A stretch of 64,000 nucleotides of DNA from Anaerohalosphaeraceae bacterium (GTDB taxonomy: Bacteria; Planctomycetota; Phycisphaerae; Sedimentisphaerales; Anaerohalosphaeraceae), in contig DAOSUR010000002.1 in the NCBI GenBank assembly GCA_035378985.1, forward strand, positions 1-64,000. Reading direction: 5' to 3'. A model generated the notes under the pieces. That model was not told the DNA's origin. It did not search any database and was given only the letters and a program-made list of their open reading frames with translations. Made by a program: the position numbers and the translations under genes. Shown here piece after piece: positions 1-9,528 of this stretch. The stretch's first letter is position 1. Each line of letters opens with the position of its first letter.

Positions 1-1090
1 GCTGGATTTCCGCAATTTCAATCTTGCGGGCATCCAGGTCTTTTTTGAATTGGTCCCGAGCCTGACGGGTTTCCAGGACTCGCCGGTGATTTTCTCCGAA
101 TCGGGCTGTCTGCTGAGCCAGCAGAGCTTCAATGCTGTTCAGCGAGTTCTGGAGCTCTCGAACAAGCGGGTCTTGTTCGACTGCCTGCTGAACGACCTGG
201 TCGTAATCCGTCTGGGTTGCGCGCCGTTCTGCGATAGCGAGCAAGACCCGCAGCCGCTCCCGCTCTGCGTCCAGCCGACTGAACTCGTTGTACAAAGAGG
301 CCAGCTTTTCATCCATATAATCCCGGTACGACATTGTTTTCGTGTCCAGCTTGGCGAACTCGCTTCCGGCCCGCAGGTTGTCCATCTGGGTTTGAATGGC
401 TCTCAGGCTGTCGCGAAGGTCCTGACGGGCCTTTTCTTCCGAAGCCATCTTTTCGGAAATCTCGGCACGGGCCTTTTCCCGCTGATCCGACAAAAACAGG
501 CGAACCATTTCATTGACAATCAGCGCCGCCTCCTTCGGGTCGGCCCAGGTCATCGAGACCCGGATAAAGTCCTGATCTCGAGATGCATTCACCGCAAGTT
601 TCTTGTCCAATTTTCGGATGGCCTTGGCGACATCAATCGAAACAATTTCGCCGGAGGCATCTCGTTTGACAAACTGCTCGAACCATTTGGTGGCTCGGAT
701 GCTGTCCTGCTTAATCAGGTTCTGGAGCATGTCCTGCTGCTTCATCAGGGCTGCTTTGGTGGCTCGGAATTGGTAGTACAAATCCTTTTGCGGCTGGATT
801 GAAGTAAACTCCCGCGGGTCGGACGTAACCGGCGGCAGGACATTAATTCCGGTCGAAGCGGTATAACGTGGGAAGAATCGCAGCATCACCACATAGAGAC
901 CCGCTCCGAGAATAAATCCGGTGATTGTAAAGAGAACAATCATCCAAATATGCCGCCGCAGAATTCCGAGAATCTCTTTCGGCGTCAAGGCGACAACAGC
1001 CGCCGGCGGCGGGGCCATTCTTATCGCAGAGGGATGCACAGGAACAGGAGCTGTCATTCCCTGGATTACCCGTTGAATCTGTTCAGTCAT
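1..1090 (-). CDS. Wzz/GumC-type polysaccharide chain-length determinant protein (partial, C-terminus beyond window)
   Basis: Reading from the ATG at 1090, 363 codons stay open to the window edge, so the gene is truncated by the window. The start is preceded by GGGAG. A membrane segment lies at about residues 48-69, after a Pro/Ala-rich cytoplasmic head. It is followed by a periplasmic region with the typical Wzz beginning (RYTAST.INVLPP) and a long charged helical part from about residue 210 that should form coiled coil. Family knowledge: Wzz/GumC proteins set polymer length in Wzx/Wzy export, and in exosortase loci the homologue sits beside the Wza-like gene. It is the last visible gene of the minus-strand EPS operon, 39 bp after the TPR gene. 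Whether a tyrosine kinase domain follows cannot be seen. Confidence 0.85.
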   Translation of the reverse strand, partial: MTEQIQRVIQGMTAPVPVHPSAIRMAPPPAAVVALTPKEILGILRRHIWMIVLFTITGFILGAGLYVVMLRFFPRYTASTGINVLPPVTSDPREFTSIQPQKDLYYQFRATKAALMKQQDMLQNLIKQDSIRATKWFEQFVKRDASGEIVSIDVAKAIRKLDKKLAVNASRDQDFIRVSMTWADPKEAALIVNEMVRLFLSDQREKARAEISEKMASEEKARQDLRDSLRAIQTQMDNLRAGSEFAKLDTKTMSYRDYMDEKLASLYNEFSRLDAERERLRVLLAIAERRATQTDYDQVVQQAVEQDPLVRELQNSLNSIEALLAQQTARFGENHRRVLETRQARDQFKKDLDARKIEIAEIQ

Positions 1091-1129
1091 ATTTCAACTC
1101 CCGTTGTAATGGTCGGTTGCTCTCCGTCT

Positions 1130-4100
1130 TTATACACTCAATTCCTGAATTTTCTTTTCCAAAGCTTCTTTTTCTTTATCCGGAATGCCGGCGGATTCAA
1201 CGGCCTTTCGATAGGCCGAGACGGCTTCAGGCTTCTTGCCCAGACCTTCCTGAGCCATTCCGATATGTTTGTAGACCTCCCAGGGAATCGGCTCATTGCG
1301 GGCTTCATGAAGCTGAATGGTTCGAAGCAGGGCCTGGTGGGCTTCTTCAAAATGTCCCAGCAGACACTGGATGTAAGCGTAGGTGTCCAGGTAGATGGGA
1401 TTGCCCATTTCCATCTGGCAGGCCTTCCGAGAATATTCCAGTGCTTTTTCGAGCTGCTGTTTATTGTCCGCCAGCATATAGGCCAGATTGTTCATTGCGG
1501 TATGGTTGTTAGGCATGGCTTCCAGCAGTTTTTCCATCAGACCGACGGCCTGCTGAAGATATTGTTCATCTGCGGTCTGTGCATAGGCCATCGTGTAGAT
1601 ATTGGCTTTTTTCATGGACAGCTGGAGCCATTCGGTTTGATTGGGCTGGAGCAGTTCCAGGCAGGCATTGATGTATTGAATCGCCTGATTGTACTGACCC
1701 GTCTGGGAGTAAAGACTGATTGCGGCCAAGAGCCCTTCGATGGATTTGGGATTCTGGCGGAGCTTCTGCGTGCACCACTGAGCTACCGTATCCGGTCCGG
1801 TCTTTTCCACAATGATGGAAACGATGCCGCTCATCAGGTCAATATTGGTGCCGGCTTTCTCGAGGGCCTGGAAGAAGTTCTGGACGGCTTTGTCTTTTTG
1901 TCCCAGCTCCGTATGGGTTTGGGCCACATACGTGTAGAGAATTGCGGCATGAGGCGAATCAATATTTTCCGCCGCAAATGCCAATAATTTGTTATAGGAT
2001 TTGCTTTGGAGCAGGGTTTCCATGTAGTAATCCAGCGTTCTGCCGTCTCCCGGACCCTCTTTGCGGCTTAATTCCCATGCCTTGGCAAGGAGCTGTTCGG
2101 CGGTGGTCAAATCTTTCTGCTCCAGATAGAATTTGCCTGCACGGAAATGCCAGTACACATTGTCCGGATACTTGTCGAGGGTTTCCTGATAGAAGCGTTT
2201 TAAGTCGGCGGTGCGCTTGCGCTGTTCATAAATGCTTTCGAGCATGGCACGCAGCTGCATAGGGGCCTGCGGTTCATTGAGGCCGCTTTTTAATTCGCCG
2301 ATGGCGGCCTCCATTTGACCGCTTTCGAGATACACATTTGCCAGTTCAATCCGCGAGGCTGCGCTGGCTTCAATGGTTTTGCTTTTCAGGAGGGATTCAA
2401 TGGCTTTCGGATAGTCTCCCATCAGCCGGTAGACTCGTCCCCGCAGACGCCAGGCGCCGGCGTGTTCCGGCTGATTTGCGAGAAACTCGTTCAGTTTTGT
2501 CAGGGCGTCCTGAAGCTGTCCGCGGCTGATGCGGTACCATGCATCCAGGAGAAGCACCTGCGTTTGATTGGGATAGCGCTCTCGGAAGCTGGCAATTTGT
2601 TTGTCGATGGATTCCGTAAATTCATATTCCAGATAACGCTGCAGGACCCACAATTCCTCTTCTGCGGTGGATGCCAGCGGGAGCATTGTATCGAGCAGAC
2701 GCCGGACGGCGGCACGGTCTCCTTTGCCTTGAGCAACCAGAATGAGACCCTGCAGGGCGTCTTTGTCGGAGGGATTCTGGCGAATCAGCTCATTCAGGAT
2801 GGCTTCGGCCTTCTCAAACTGGCCGTCACGCAGGTAAAAACGCCACAGGACCTTGGATTGGCCGCTCAGCAGGGATTCCGCTTCTGCAGAACGGCCGGTC
2901 TGACGCAGGTATTCTGCGAAAGCGTTGAGCACTCCCTCATTGTTTGGGTCGATTTCCAGCGCTTTTTGGAAGGCGCCGCCGGCCACTTGATAAAGCCCCT
3001 GTTTTTTCGAAGGGTCTCGCTCCCGTTCCGCCATCCGCATGGCCATATTTCCAAGCAGAATAGCGTTGGAGACGGTGGGGCTGCTTTTGAGCAGCTGCTG
3101 CCGCATTGCCAAAGACCGTTCCGGATTTCTTTCGAAGGTGATTTCTGCATAATAACTCTGCAGGTTGCGGTTTCCCGGATTCAGCAGCATGGCAAACAGG
3201 AGCATCCGTTCGGCTTCTTCGGCCTGCTCCGGCGTGACCTTGGCGCCCAAGCGGGCGTTTCGCTCCTGCAGGAGTGAGGCGTAATGCAGAATCGCTTCCG
3301 GACTGAGCGGGTTCATCCGGGCGGCGGTTTGAGCGGCGTTCACGGCATCTTCCAATTTGTTTTGAGACAGGAAGATGCGGCTTTTCAGCAGCCACGCCTG
3401 CGGCAGCAGAGGCCGATAGGTTAGGCATTCATCCAGAAGACGCAGCGCGACATCGAAGTTTTCCCTCGCCATGGCCATCTGTGCAGCGTAAAAGCTGCCC
3501 CCGCAGCCGTCCAGATTTTTCTGTCGGGCCTGCTGGGCTACTTTTTCCGCCTCTTCAAACGATTTTTGATTCAGCAGCGACTCATAGTATGCATTGACGA
3601 CAGTCGCATCATCCGGAAACTGCTCATAGGCCTGGCGATAGGCCGCCGCGGCTTCCTGCATACGATTTGCCGAGGCATAGAATTGAGCCAGAGAGACCAG
3701 CCGTTTCCGCGGGTCCGAAATTTCGTTGAGTGATTCTTCCGTCAAACGCGAAAGCAATTCCGCAGGGATAGCCGTCGGGTCCGGCTGAGACAGCTGTTTC
3801 TGCAGAACGGCGAAGGCCGGCTCATCGGGCCGCTGCTGCCGAAAGGCATCCACCAGTGCTTTTGCCTTTTCAATTTCTTTATCCCGAATCAGACGATGAC
3901 AGGCAGACAGCAGCAAAGCGCTGTCCACTTGATCAATGTCGAGTTTTATCAATTTGGAAAAGAGATTGAACTGTTCCTCATAAAGCGCATTCAGCTGCTG
4001 TCTTTTTTCCGGCGGAAGGGGCGTTTCCTCTTCACCGGCTGCCGGGGCGGTGAGTGAAAGAATCTTGCGGTTTACCAAAAGCAGACGCAGCGAAATGGTT

Positions 4101-5845
4101 TCCGGTTCTTCCGGATTGAGGGCCTTCAGGGCCTCTTCAGCTTCCTGGATGAATCCGGCCTCGATAAGGGCCCGCAGTCGAAGACGTTCGGTTTCGACGG
4201 TGCTGCCGTAGCTGTTTTCATAGGTTCGAATCATCATGACCGCCTGCGGGTAGTTTCTGGCAACGATAAGAATTTTGGCGTAGTCTATGAGGGTTTCCGG
4301 TTTCCAGGAGGCCGCACTGTTTCGGTTAAAGATCGCTTTTTCGAGGAACTCTTTGTGCATTCCAAAAACGTTTTGGTCGGCCATTTCCTGGGCCAGGATA
4401 TAGCAGAGGTAGGAATCAATTTGAGAAGGTTCATTGGGAGCATCGAGTGCCTTGGCTTGTTCATAGGCCTTGTACAACTGGCGGACGGCTTTGTCTTTCT
4501 GTCCTTCCGCCAGGGCAAGCAGTCCCTGCCATTTTTGGATGGCGGGGTTCTCTGCAGAGCCCAGCAGTTGCGTCATTCGGTCTACAGCCGTTTTCACCCG
4601 TTTCATCTGCGGTTTAAAGTCGTCCACGGAACGTCCGGCACGGATTCCCTCCAGGATGGTTTCGATGTGAATCTGAGCAAGGAAGGAATGCAGGGCGTAC
4701 TGGTTGCTGCGGGCGTAAGACTGGCGGGGACCGGTCTGTTCCTGTGCATCCGGAAGGTTCAGGGCGTTTTCAGCGATTTGGACGGCTTCTTCAATCAAAG
4801 CCGGTTTTTTCTGGACGGAACCAAGCCGATGAAGCAGGGTGGCAAGATGGAGAAGATGTCGGATGTTCTGCGGAGCGAGTGCGACGGCCTGCCGCATTGC
4901 AGCGGAAGCCCTCATCAGCTCTTCAGAACGGCTTAAATTTCCTGCCCGTTCGTATGTACTGGACAAAGCCGTATAGAGAACATCGCTGGACGGGAGGGTT
5001 TGGATGAGATTCTCGACCTGCTGACGAATCTCGCCCAGACGGTTCGGGTCTGTAAGGGTTTCCAGTTCGAAGTTGATTTTCGCGGCCCATGCCGACGGAC
5101 GGTCGCTGCATTGTTCGACAGCCTGCTGAAGGATTTTTGCGGCTTCCTGACGGGCGGTCTCTCTCGCTTGGAGGTTCCCCTGTGAAGTTTCAATTGAACT
5201 GCGAACCAAAATGCTGTCCGCTAAGTATTCATATCCTTTTGTGTCATCAGGATTTAATTCAATATACCGCTGAAAGTCGGAGGCGGCTTGCTGGACCATT
5301 TCCAGGCGGTTGCTGACAGCCCCCAGGCGGGCCATTTCCAGGGAAGCTCGTCCGTGAGCCAGGAGGACCTTTGGGTCGAGCGGCTTTTGGGCTTCCTCCA
5401 GAATTTTCAAAAGGTCTCGGGCGTAATCCTGCACCTGTTTCCATGCCTGCGGCTGCCCGAGGTCTGCCACTTCATAAAAATAGTCAAACAGTTTGCGTGT
5501 AGCCGTTTCGTTTTTCGGATCGAACCGGAGAATTTGATTCCAGCAGCCCAGCGCTTTGCCCCAGTCGGCCTCGTGATGTTCGTTTTGAATCAGCTGAAAT
5601 TCGGCGTAGCGAAAATAATTGGCAATTTTGTCCCGATTGGTTTTGGCTACAGCACAGGCCCTCCCGAAAAACCGTTCAGCCGTTTTGTAATCATTTTCCT
5701 TGAGAGCGTCTTCAGCTTTTTTCAGACAATATTCGGGGTTTCGGCCCCGCAGAACGTACACGCCTGCCCCGGCAACACACAGGGCTCCTGCTCCGACTAA
5801 AACCAGCAGGATGATTACCACTTTCTTATTGAGTTTCTTGGCCAT
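1130..5845 (-). CDS. Giant TPR-repeat membrane-anchored protein of the EPS/exosortase locus
   Basis: 1571 residues. A short basic head (MAKKLNKK) and one hydrophobic segment at residues 9-32 anchor it in the membrane, with the rest probably periplasmic. The remainder is nearly all degenerate 34-residue TPR units, for example A..Y..A......P....A. patterns near the C-terminus (residues 1480-1565), where the repeats are clearest. No enzymatic motif is visible. TPR proteins (PrsT-like) are regular members of exosortase/EPS loci and probably scaffold the synthase or export machinery; this one is far longer than the roughly 900 residues usual for PrsT. It lies 20 bp downstream of epsI in the same operon. 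The substrate or partner is unknown. Confidence 0.85.
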   Translation of the reverse strand: MAKKLNKKVVIILLVLVGAGALCVAGAGVYVLRGRNPEYCLKKAEDALKENDYKTAERFFGRACAVAKTNRDKIANYFRYAEFQLIQNEHHEADWGKALGCWNQILRFDPKNETATRKLFDYFYEVADLGQPQAWKQVQDYARDLLKILEEAQKPLDPKVLLAHGRASLEMARLGAVSNRLEMVQQAASDFQRYIELNPDDTKGYEYLADSILVRSSIETSQGNLQARETARQEAAKILQQAVEQCSDRPSAWAAKINFELETLTDPNRLGEIRQQVENLIQTLPSSDVLYTALSSTYERAGNLSRSEELMRASAAMRQAVALAPQNIRHLLHLATLLHRLGSVQKKPALIEEAVQIAENALNLPDAQEQTGPRQSYARSNQYALHSFLAQIHIETILEGIRAGRSVDDFKPQMKRVKTAVDRMTQLLGSAENPAIQKWQGLLALAEGQKDKAVRQLYKAYEQAKALDAPNEPSQIDSYLCYILAQEMADQNVFGMHKEFLEKAIFNRNSAASWKPETLIDYAKILIVARNYPQAVMMIRTYENSYGSTVETERLRLRALIEAGFIQEAEEALKALNPEEPETISLRLLLVNRKILSLTAPAAGEEETPLPPEKRQQLNALYEEQFNLFSKLIKLDIDQVDSALLLSACHRLIRDKEIEKAKALVDAFRQQRPDEPAFAVLQKQLSQPDPTAIPAELLSRLTEESLNEISDPRKRLVSLAQFYASANRMQEAAAAYRQAYEQFPDDATVVNAYYESLLNQKSFEEAEKVAQQARQKNLDGCGGSFYAAQMAMARENFDVALRLLDECLTYRPLLPQAWLLKSRIFLSQNKLEDAVNAAQTAARMNPLSPEAILHYASLLQERNARLGAKVTPEQAEEAERMLLFAMLLNPGNRNLQSYYAEITFERNPERSLAMRQQLLKSSPTVSNAILLGNMAMRMAERERDPSKKQGLYQVAGGAFQKALEIDPNNEGVLNAFAEYLRQTGRSAEAESLLSGQSKVLWRFYLRDGQFEKAEAILNELIRQNPSDKDALQGLILVAQGKGDRAAVRRLLDTMLPLASTAEEELWVLQRYLEYEFTESIDKQIASFRERYPNQTQVLLLDAWYRISRGQLQDALTKLNEFLANQPEHAGAWRLRGRVYRLMGDYPKAIESLLKSKTIEASAASRIELANVYLESGQMEAAIGELKSGLNEPQAPMQLRAMLESIYEQRKRTADLKRFYQETLDKYPDNVYWHFRAGKFYLEQKDLTTAEQLLAKAWELSRKEGPGDGRTLDYYMETLLQSKSYNKLLAFAAENIDSPHAAILYTYVAQTHTELGQKDKAVQNFFQALEKAGTNIDLMSGIVSIIVEKTGPDTVAQWCTQKLRQNPKSIEGLLAAISLYSQTGQYNQAIQYINACLELLQPNQTEWLQLSMKKANIYTMAYAQTADEQYLQQAVGLMEKLLEAMPNNHTAMNNLAYMLADNKQQLEKALEYSRKACQMEMGNPIYLDTYAYIQCLLGHFEEAHQALLRTIQLHEARNEPIPWEVYKHIGMAQEGLGKKPEAVSAYRKAVESAGIPDKEKEALEKKIQELSV

Positions 5846-5865
5846 ACTCGTTCATCCGTTCCTTA

Positions 5866-6672
5866 TTAAGAATCGTTTGGTTTTTGGTTGATTTCTTCCC
5901 AGTCCGGCCAATGGTCGGTTTCCAGAACCGGCAGGAGAATTGAGAGCAGTTTCCTGCTGCCTTCGATGACCTGGTTTTTGTCCGGATAAAGAATCTCGGC
6001 AAAACCAAATCCGTAAAATTTCCATTCCACTTTGCAGAAATAGGAATATCGGCTGAAAAAGTTGCTTCCAAGCAGCGTACGGGTTTCGGTTCGGCTGGAG
6101 GCATACTTTCCGTTGACCTTGAAGAAATATTGAACCCTCAGTTCTTTTTCAATCGGCATTGGGCCCTGAAGACGCTGACTGAAAAGAATTGACTGAACAC
6201 CAAGCGTGTCCGGAATCAAAGACCGGACGGATTCCGGCATGAACTCTTTCTGAATGGGGATTGCAAGGACCTCGCTGGCCAGTTTCGTATTGCCGCCGCC
6301 CACGTAGCATTCATCCGGTACATGCGGCACCATATCCGGATTGCCGGTGTAGTAGGTGATAAACAGGGAGCAAAACCGCAGGGGGCTGTCTTTGGGAACT
6401 TCCGGGTCTTCCAGCTCCCATTGGAGATATTCCTCCGTTCCTAAACTGTCCAACACATCCCGGTTGGTAATCCGATTTTTTTTCTGAACCAGATAAGGAG
6501 CAATTTTGGTTTCATTGAGTTTTTCGAAGGAGGCCTTCAGCGGGATAGGGGATTTTGAGAAATAAACCCCCATCTGGCGAAGCGTATATTCTTTGGAGGC
6601 GGAGGCGACCGCCAAAATACCCGTGCAGATGAGAAAAGAGGGCCTCCAAAAGGAGCGAAGGGGGGATGTCAT
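5866..6672 (-). CDS. epsI: EpsI family exosortase-associated protein (DUF3485)
   Basis: 268 residues with an N-terminal membrane segment at about 10-26. The family signature is visible: YYTGNPD near residues 107-113, then H117-P118 and C122 followed by GGG (HVPDECYVGGG). EpsI proteins accompany exosortases, either fused to their C-terminus or as a separate gene as here, and are needed for exopolysaccharide production; their biochemical role is not established. The start ATG overlaps the exosortase stop by 4 bases (ATGA), with GGAGCGG as ribosome binding site inside the upstream gene, so the two are translationally coupled. Confidence 0.9.
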   Translation of the reverse strand: MTSPLRSFWRPSFLICTGILAVASASKEYTLRQMGVYFSKSPIPLKASFEKLNETKIAPYLVQKKNRITNRDVLDSLGTEEYLQWELEDPEVPKDSPLRFCSLFITYYTGNPDMVPHVPDECYVGGGNTKLASEVLAIPIQKEFMPESVRSLIPDTLGVQSILFSQRLQGPMPIEKELRVQYFFKVNGKYASSRTETRTLLGSNFFSRYSYFCKVEWKFYGFGFAEILYPDKNQVIEGSRKLLSILLPVLETDHWPDWEEINQKPNDS

Positions 6673-7664
6673 AACCGCTCCTCCTTTTCAGCAGAGGACT
6701 CTGAACTCCGCCTGCGGATAATGACTGATGCGGGGGTTTCGGTTTCTTCCACGAACAGATTTTCCATCAGCCAGGCCAGACCCCAGTAAAAAAAGAAGGC
6801 CACAAAAATCATCATCATCCCGAGCAGATCATGATAGATACCCTGGGCATATTGGGGGTCGCCGAAGATGTAAATGAGGCCTGTTACCGTGACCCGAATC
6901 ATATTACAGAGGATGGCAATCGGGATTGTACTGACCAGGAGGATGATTTTCTGCCAGGCCGGACGTTTATGCAGATAAGCCATCAGAACACTCAGGGCCA
7001 GGAAGGCCCAAAGGAGCCGCATCCCGCTGCAAGCTTCCGCCACATCGAGAGCGGGCTCCAGCCGAACCCCTTTGTATTCAATTTCGATCGTGACACCTTG
7101 TGAAACAGCTTCCAGATTCGGAATCAGGTCTAAAATTGCGGTGGATACATGCGCTGCCGCCAGTCGAAGCGGTCTGGAGATTCGAGTGTAAATGTCGGCC
7201 GGCAGCGGAATGGCGAAATAGAGATAAAAGATCGGCAGCCAGACCTGTTGGAATAATTTCCAGCCGCCCAAAAGAAGAACCGCAGAAGCCAGAGAAGTGA
7301 GCATCAAAAGCGGATATCCGTAGCCGAATTTCAGCACGGCAATGTTCAAGGCATACAGCCCTAAGGATGCCGTCAGTCCCAGGATGCCCCAGAAATAACT
7401 GGGTCGAATGGGGGCCTGGAGGACATCTTCTTTGCGGCGGTTTAGAAGATAAAGACTGAACAAAGGTATCAGGAATCCATGAGACCAGCTCGGGTCAAGC
7501 CACTGGACAACGAGTCGATGGATGTCTTTGTAAAAGAAAGAATAGAAAAGAATTCCGACAATTGCGATTTGAATGTACGTAGCGATAGAAACACGGCGCC
7601 ATCCGCTCGAAGGCATTGAGGGACTGGAAGCAGAATAGTCTGTAGCGGCTGAGGAAGGTGCCAT
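6669..7664 (-). CDS. Exosortase (membrane cysteine transpeptidase of PEP-CTERM-type sorting)
   Basis: 331 residues with about eight hydrophobic segments. The three residues expected for exosortase/archaeosortase catalysis are present: Cys212 in EACSGMR, Arg257 in NMIRVTVTG and His278 in YHDLLGMM. Exosortases cleave C-terminal sorting signals (PEP-CTERM and variants) and probably attach the protein to a surface glycoconjugate made by the neighbouring EPS locus. Here the locus encodes Wza-like, EpsI, TPR and Wzz proteins, which fits. The subfamily (XrtA or another type) cannot be decided without profile searches. I found no protein with a PEP-CTERM tail in this window, so its substrates must be elsewhere. 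It starts 18 bp after the Wza-like gene. Confidence 0.92.
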   Translation of the reverse strand: MAPSSAATDYSASSPSMPSSGWRRVSIATYIQIAIVGILFYSFFYKDIHRLVVQWLDPSWSHGFLIPLFSLYLLNRRKEDVLQAPIRPSYFWGILGLTASLGLYALNIAVLKFGYGYPLLMLTSLASAVLLLGGWKLFQQVWLPIFYLYFAIPLPADIYTRISRPLRLAAAHVSTAILDLIPNLEAVSQGVTIEIEYKGVRLEPALDVAEACSGMRLLWAFLALSVLMAYLHKRPAWQKIILLVSTIPIAILCNMIRVTVTGLIYIFGDPQYAQGIYHDLLGMMMIFVAFFFYWGLAWLMENLFVEETETPASVIIRRRSSESSAEKEERL

Positions 7665-7682
7665 CAGTGTGTTCCTGTACGG

Positions 7683-9260
7683 TTACCAAGTCCAGATGTC
7701 TTCGAAATCCTCATTCGCGAAGTTTCTGTCATACACAAGTCCGAAACCATACGTAGCACGGAAGGCATTTCTCAAGACAGCCAGATAACGGCTGCTTCCG
7801 TGTGTTCCTACGTTAATCAGGTCATAGGGTTTGATGAAGAAATCCGGCTGGAGGCCTTTGGCGATTTTTTTCAGGTCAACCAGCACGATTTCTTCCTGAG
7901 CCATTCCGGCGGGATTTTTGCCCAACCGACGAATTACCTCTACTTTCTGCGGATAAGCAATTTGATTCAGCCCGCCCGCTGTGGCAATAGCTTGTTTGAG
8001 TGTGATAGGTCTGCCGGTCAGGGGGAACGGCCCTTGTGCATTTACATTCCCCAAAATCCAGAATTCTCCAATGATGTCCAGCGGAACCGTAATTCGGTCT
8101 CCGGGACGTATGACAATGTTGTAGCGGGGATCGCCGGCCAAAAGCCGATCGACGGGAACCCGAATAACTCGCGTTGTCGTTTTTGTTTTGCCGATGTCTT
8201 TTGCGCCAAAACCTTCCGGCAGGGGTTCTTCAGGAACTTGCCGGGCCGGTTCTGCAGCGGGCGGGGGTGTTTGTTTGGCAAGCGGTACACCGGAACGGAC
8301 TTTCGGTATCCATTTTCCATTCTCATAAACCCACTCGATAGGTTCGCCTGGTGAGGGGGGAGTTTCGGCGGGCTGTTCCGGAGTGACTTCAGGGGCTGCC
8401 GGCGGCGGCACCTCAAAACCTTCCGGTAAAGCCAATTCCTCAAGTTCTTCTCGTGTTGCCATTTCAGCCGAAGCAATCAGGATGCCTCCGCGTTTCGAAG
8501 CGTTCTCGGATGGAGTGATAATCTCGAGAAGTTCATTTTCCTGTGTCTGCTGCGGTTTCGAGGTTGGAGCGGGCTGTACCGGTGGTTCTTCGATAGACGC
8601 TGCGTTTTCTGTTGGGCTTGCCGGAAGTGTTTCGGATTGTTCTACAGGGACGTCACGAGATACGTAAATATAGCTGAGGTTGAATTCCGCAATGCTTCCG
8701 GTTAAGGCAATAGCATCGGTCAATCGGAATGTATATCGAGGCAGCGGAAAGCGGCCCGAGGTGCCCAGACCTTGTCCGACAATAGAAAAGTATTGTTTTT
8801 GGGATTCAACCAAACTGACTGTGACGGATGGGTTTTTGAGGATGTTCGGTGATAAGATGTCTCGGATTTCCTGTTCCAGCTGGGGTTCTGTCAAGCCGGC
8901 TGCTCGGACAAGCCCGACATCCGGAATCGAGATGCGTCCTGTTTCTGTGACCACATAATTATTTGTATATAGTTGTCCTTCCTGGTAGAGTTCGAAGATG
9001 CTGATTTGGACAATATCGCCCGGCCCAAAAACATAATCAGTCTGGAAATCGATAAGGTCTTCCGGTCTGGGGTCTTCGGCGCCTTCATAGGCGGGACTTG
9101 GCTCTTCAGCGACTCCCAGCGTGTTCAGGATAACGTTCACCTTTGGGGTCGGCTCGAACCGTCCGATTTGAGTGGGGTCCAACGGGTCATTGTAGCAGCC
9201 AAAGAGAAGGGAAAGAATCAGAAGGTTTCCCAAATTGACCAAAAAGATTCTTTTTTCCAT
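7683..9260 (-). CDS. Wza/GumB-like polysaccharide export lipoprotein
   Basis: 525 residues from the ATG at 9260. The frame stays open 15 codons further up, but the chosen start gives a clean lipoprotein signal, MEKRIFLVNLG...LLFGC, with the lipid-modified Cys at about residue 22. A poly_export domain (DYVFGPGDIVQISIFE...GRISIPDVGLV) follows at about residues 80-190. An insert of about 200 residues rich in Pro, Glu and Ala comes next, then SLBB-like beta-grasp segments (YNIVIRPGDRITVP...GEFWILGNVNAQGPFPL) near residues 380-470. It forms the outer-membrane export channel of a Wzx/Wzy-type EPS system. The Pro/Glu-rich insert between the two export domains is unusual. It is the first gene of the EPS/exosortase operon. 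Confidence 0.9.
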   Translation of the reverse strand: MEKRIFLVNLGNLLILSLLFGCYNDPLDPTQIGRFEPTPKVNVILNTLGVAEEPSPAYEGAEDPRPEDLIDFQTDYVFGPGDIVQISIFELYQEGQLYTNNYVVTETGRISIPDVGLVRAAGLTEPQLEQEIRDILSPNILKNPSVTVSLVESQKQYFSIVGQGLGTSGRFPLPRYTFRLTDAIALTGSIAEFNLSYIYVSRDVPVEQSETLPASPTENAASIEEPPVQPAPTSKPQQTQENELLEIITPSENASKRGGILIASAEMATREELEELALPEGFEVPPPAAPEVTPEQPAETPPSPGEPIEWVYENGKWIPKVRSGVPLAKQTPPPAAEPARQVPEEPLPEGFGAKDIGKTKTTTRVIRVPVDRLLAGDPRYNIVIRPGDRITVPLDIIGEFWILGNVNAQGPFPLTGRPITLKQAIATAGGLNQIAYPQKVEVIRRLGKNPAGMAQEEIVLVDLKKIAKGLQPDFFIKPYDLINVGTHGSSRYLAVLRNAFRATYGFGLVYDRNFANEDFEDIWTW

Positions 9261-9528
9261 TTTCTCGCTCGTTAAAAAGTAAAAATAGATATAATAGACA
9301 TACAAATATGCAAATGTCTATTCTTCCTAACATTCCTGCTATCGGTTTCTTTTGAAGCTTTCTTAAGTAGTATATCGGTCGTAAAACCTTTATTGAAACA
9401 TTATTTATAACTTGACCCAAGAGGGCTGTTGGCCCTTGAGAAAAGACCGGATTTCTGCATTATTGGATTAAACAAAAAAGTGTAAAAAACCTCCATATTG
9501 TACTCATACTCGCTTTTTCGAAATCGGT
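9261..9528 (-). promoter_or_regulatory. AT-rich leader upstream of the EPS/exosortase operon
   Basis: This 268-base AT-rich stretch lies between the lipoprotein stop and the Wza-like start and must hold the EPS operon promoter. On the minus strand a TTGCAT with a TATCTA 16 bases later (about 9290-9317) is a weak sigma-70 candidate. An imperfect stem with GGGC-CAACA-GCCC core lies at about 9418-9438. It has no T-run, so it is not a standard terminator. No sigma-54 TGGCAC-N5-TTGC element was found. Confidence 0.3.

Noticed and set aside
9418..9438. Hairpin GGGC-CAACA-GCCC as a terminator of the lipoprotein gene
   Set aside because: The stem is interrupted and no T-run follows on the minus strand.
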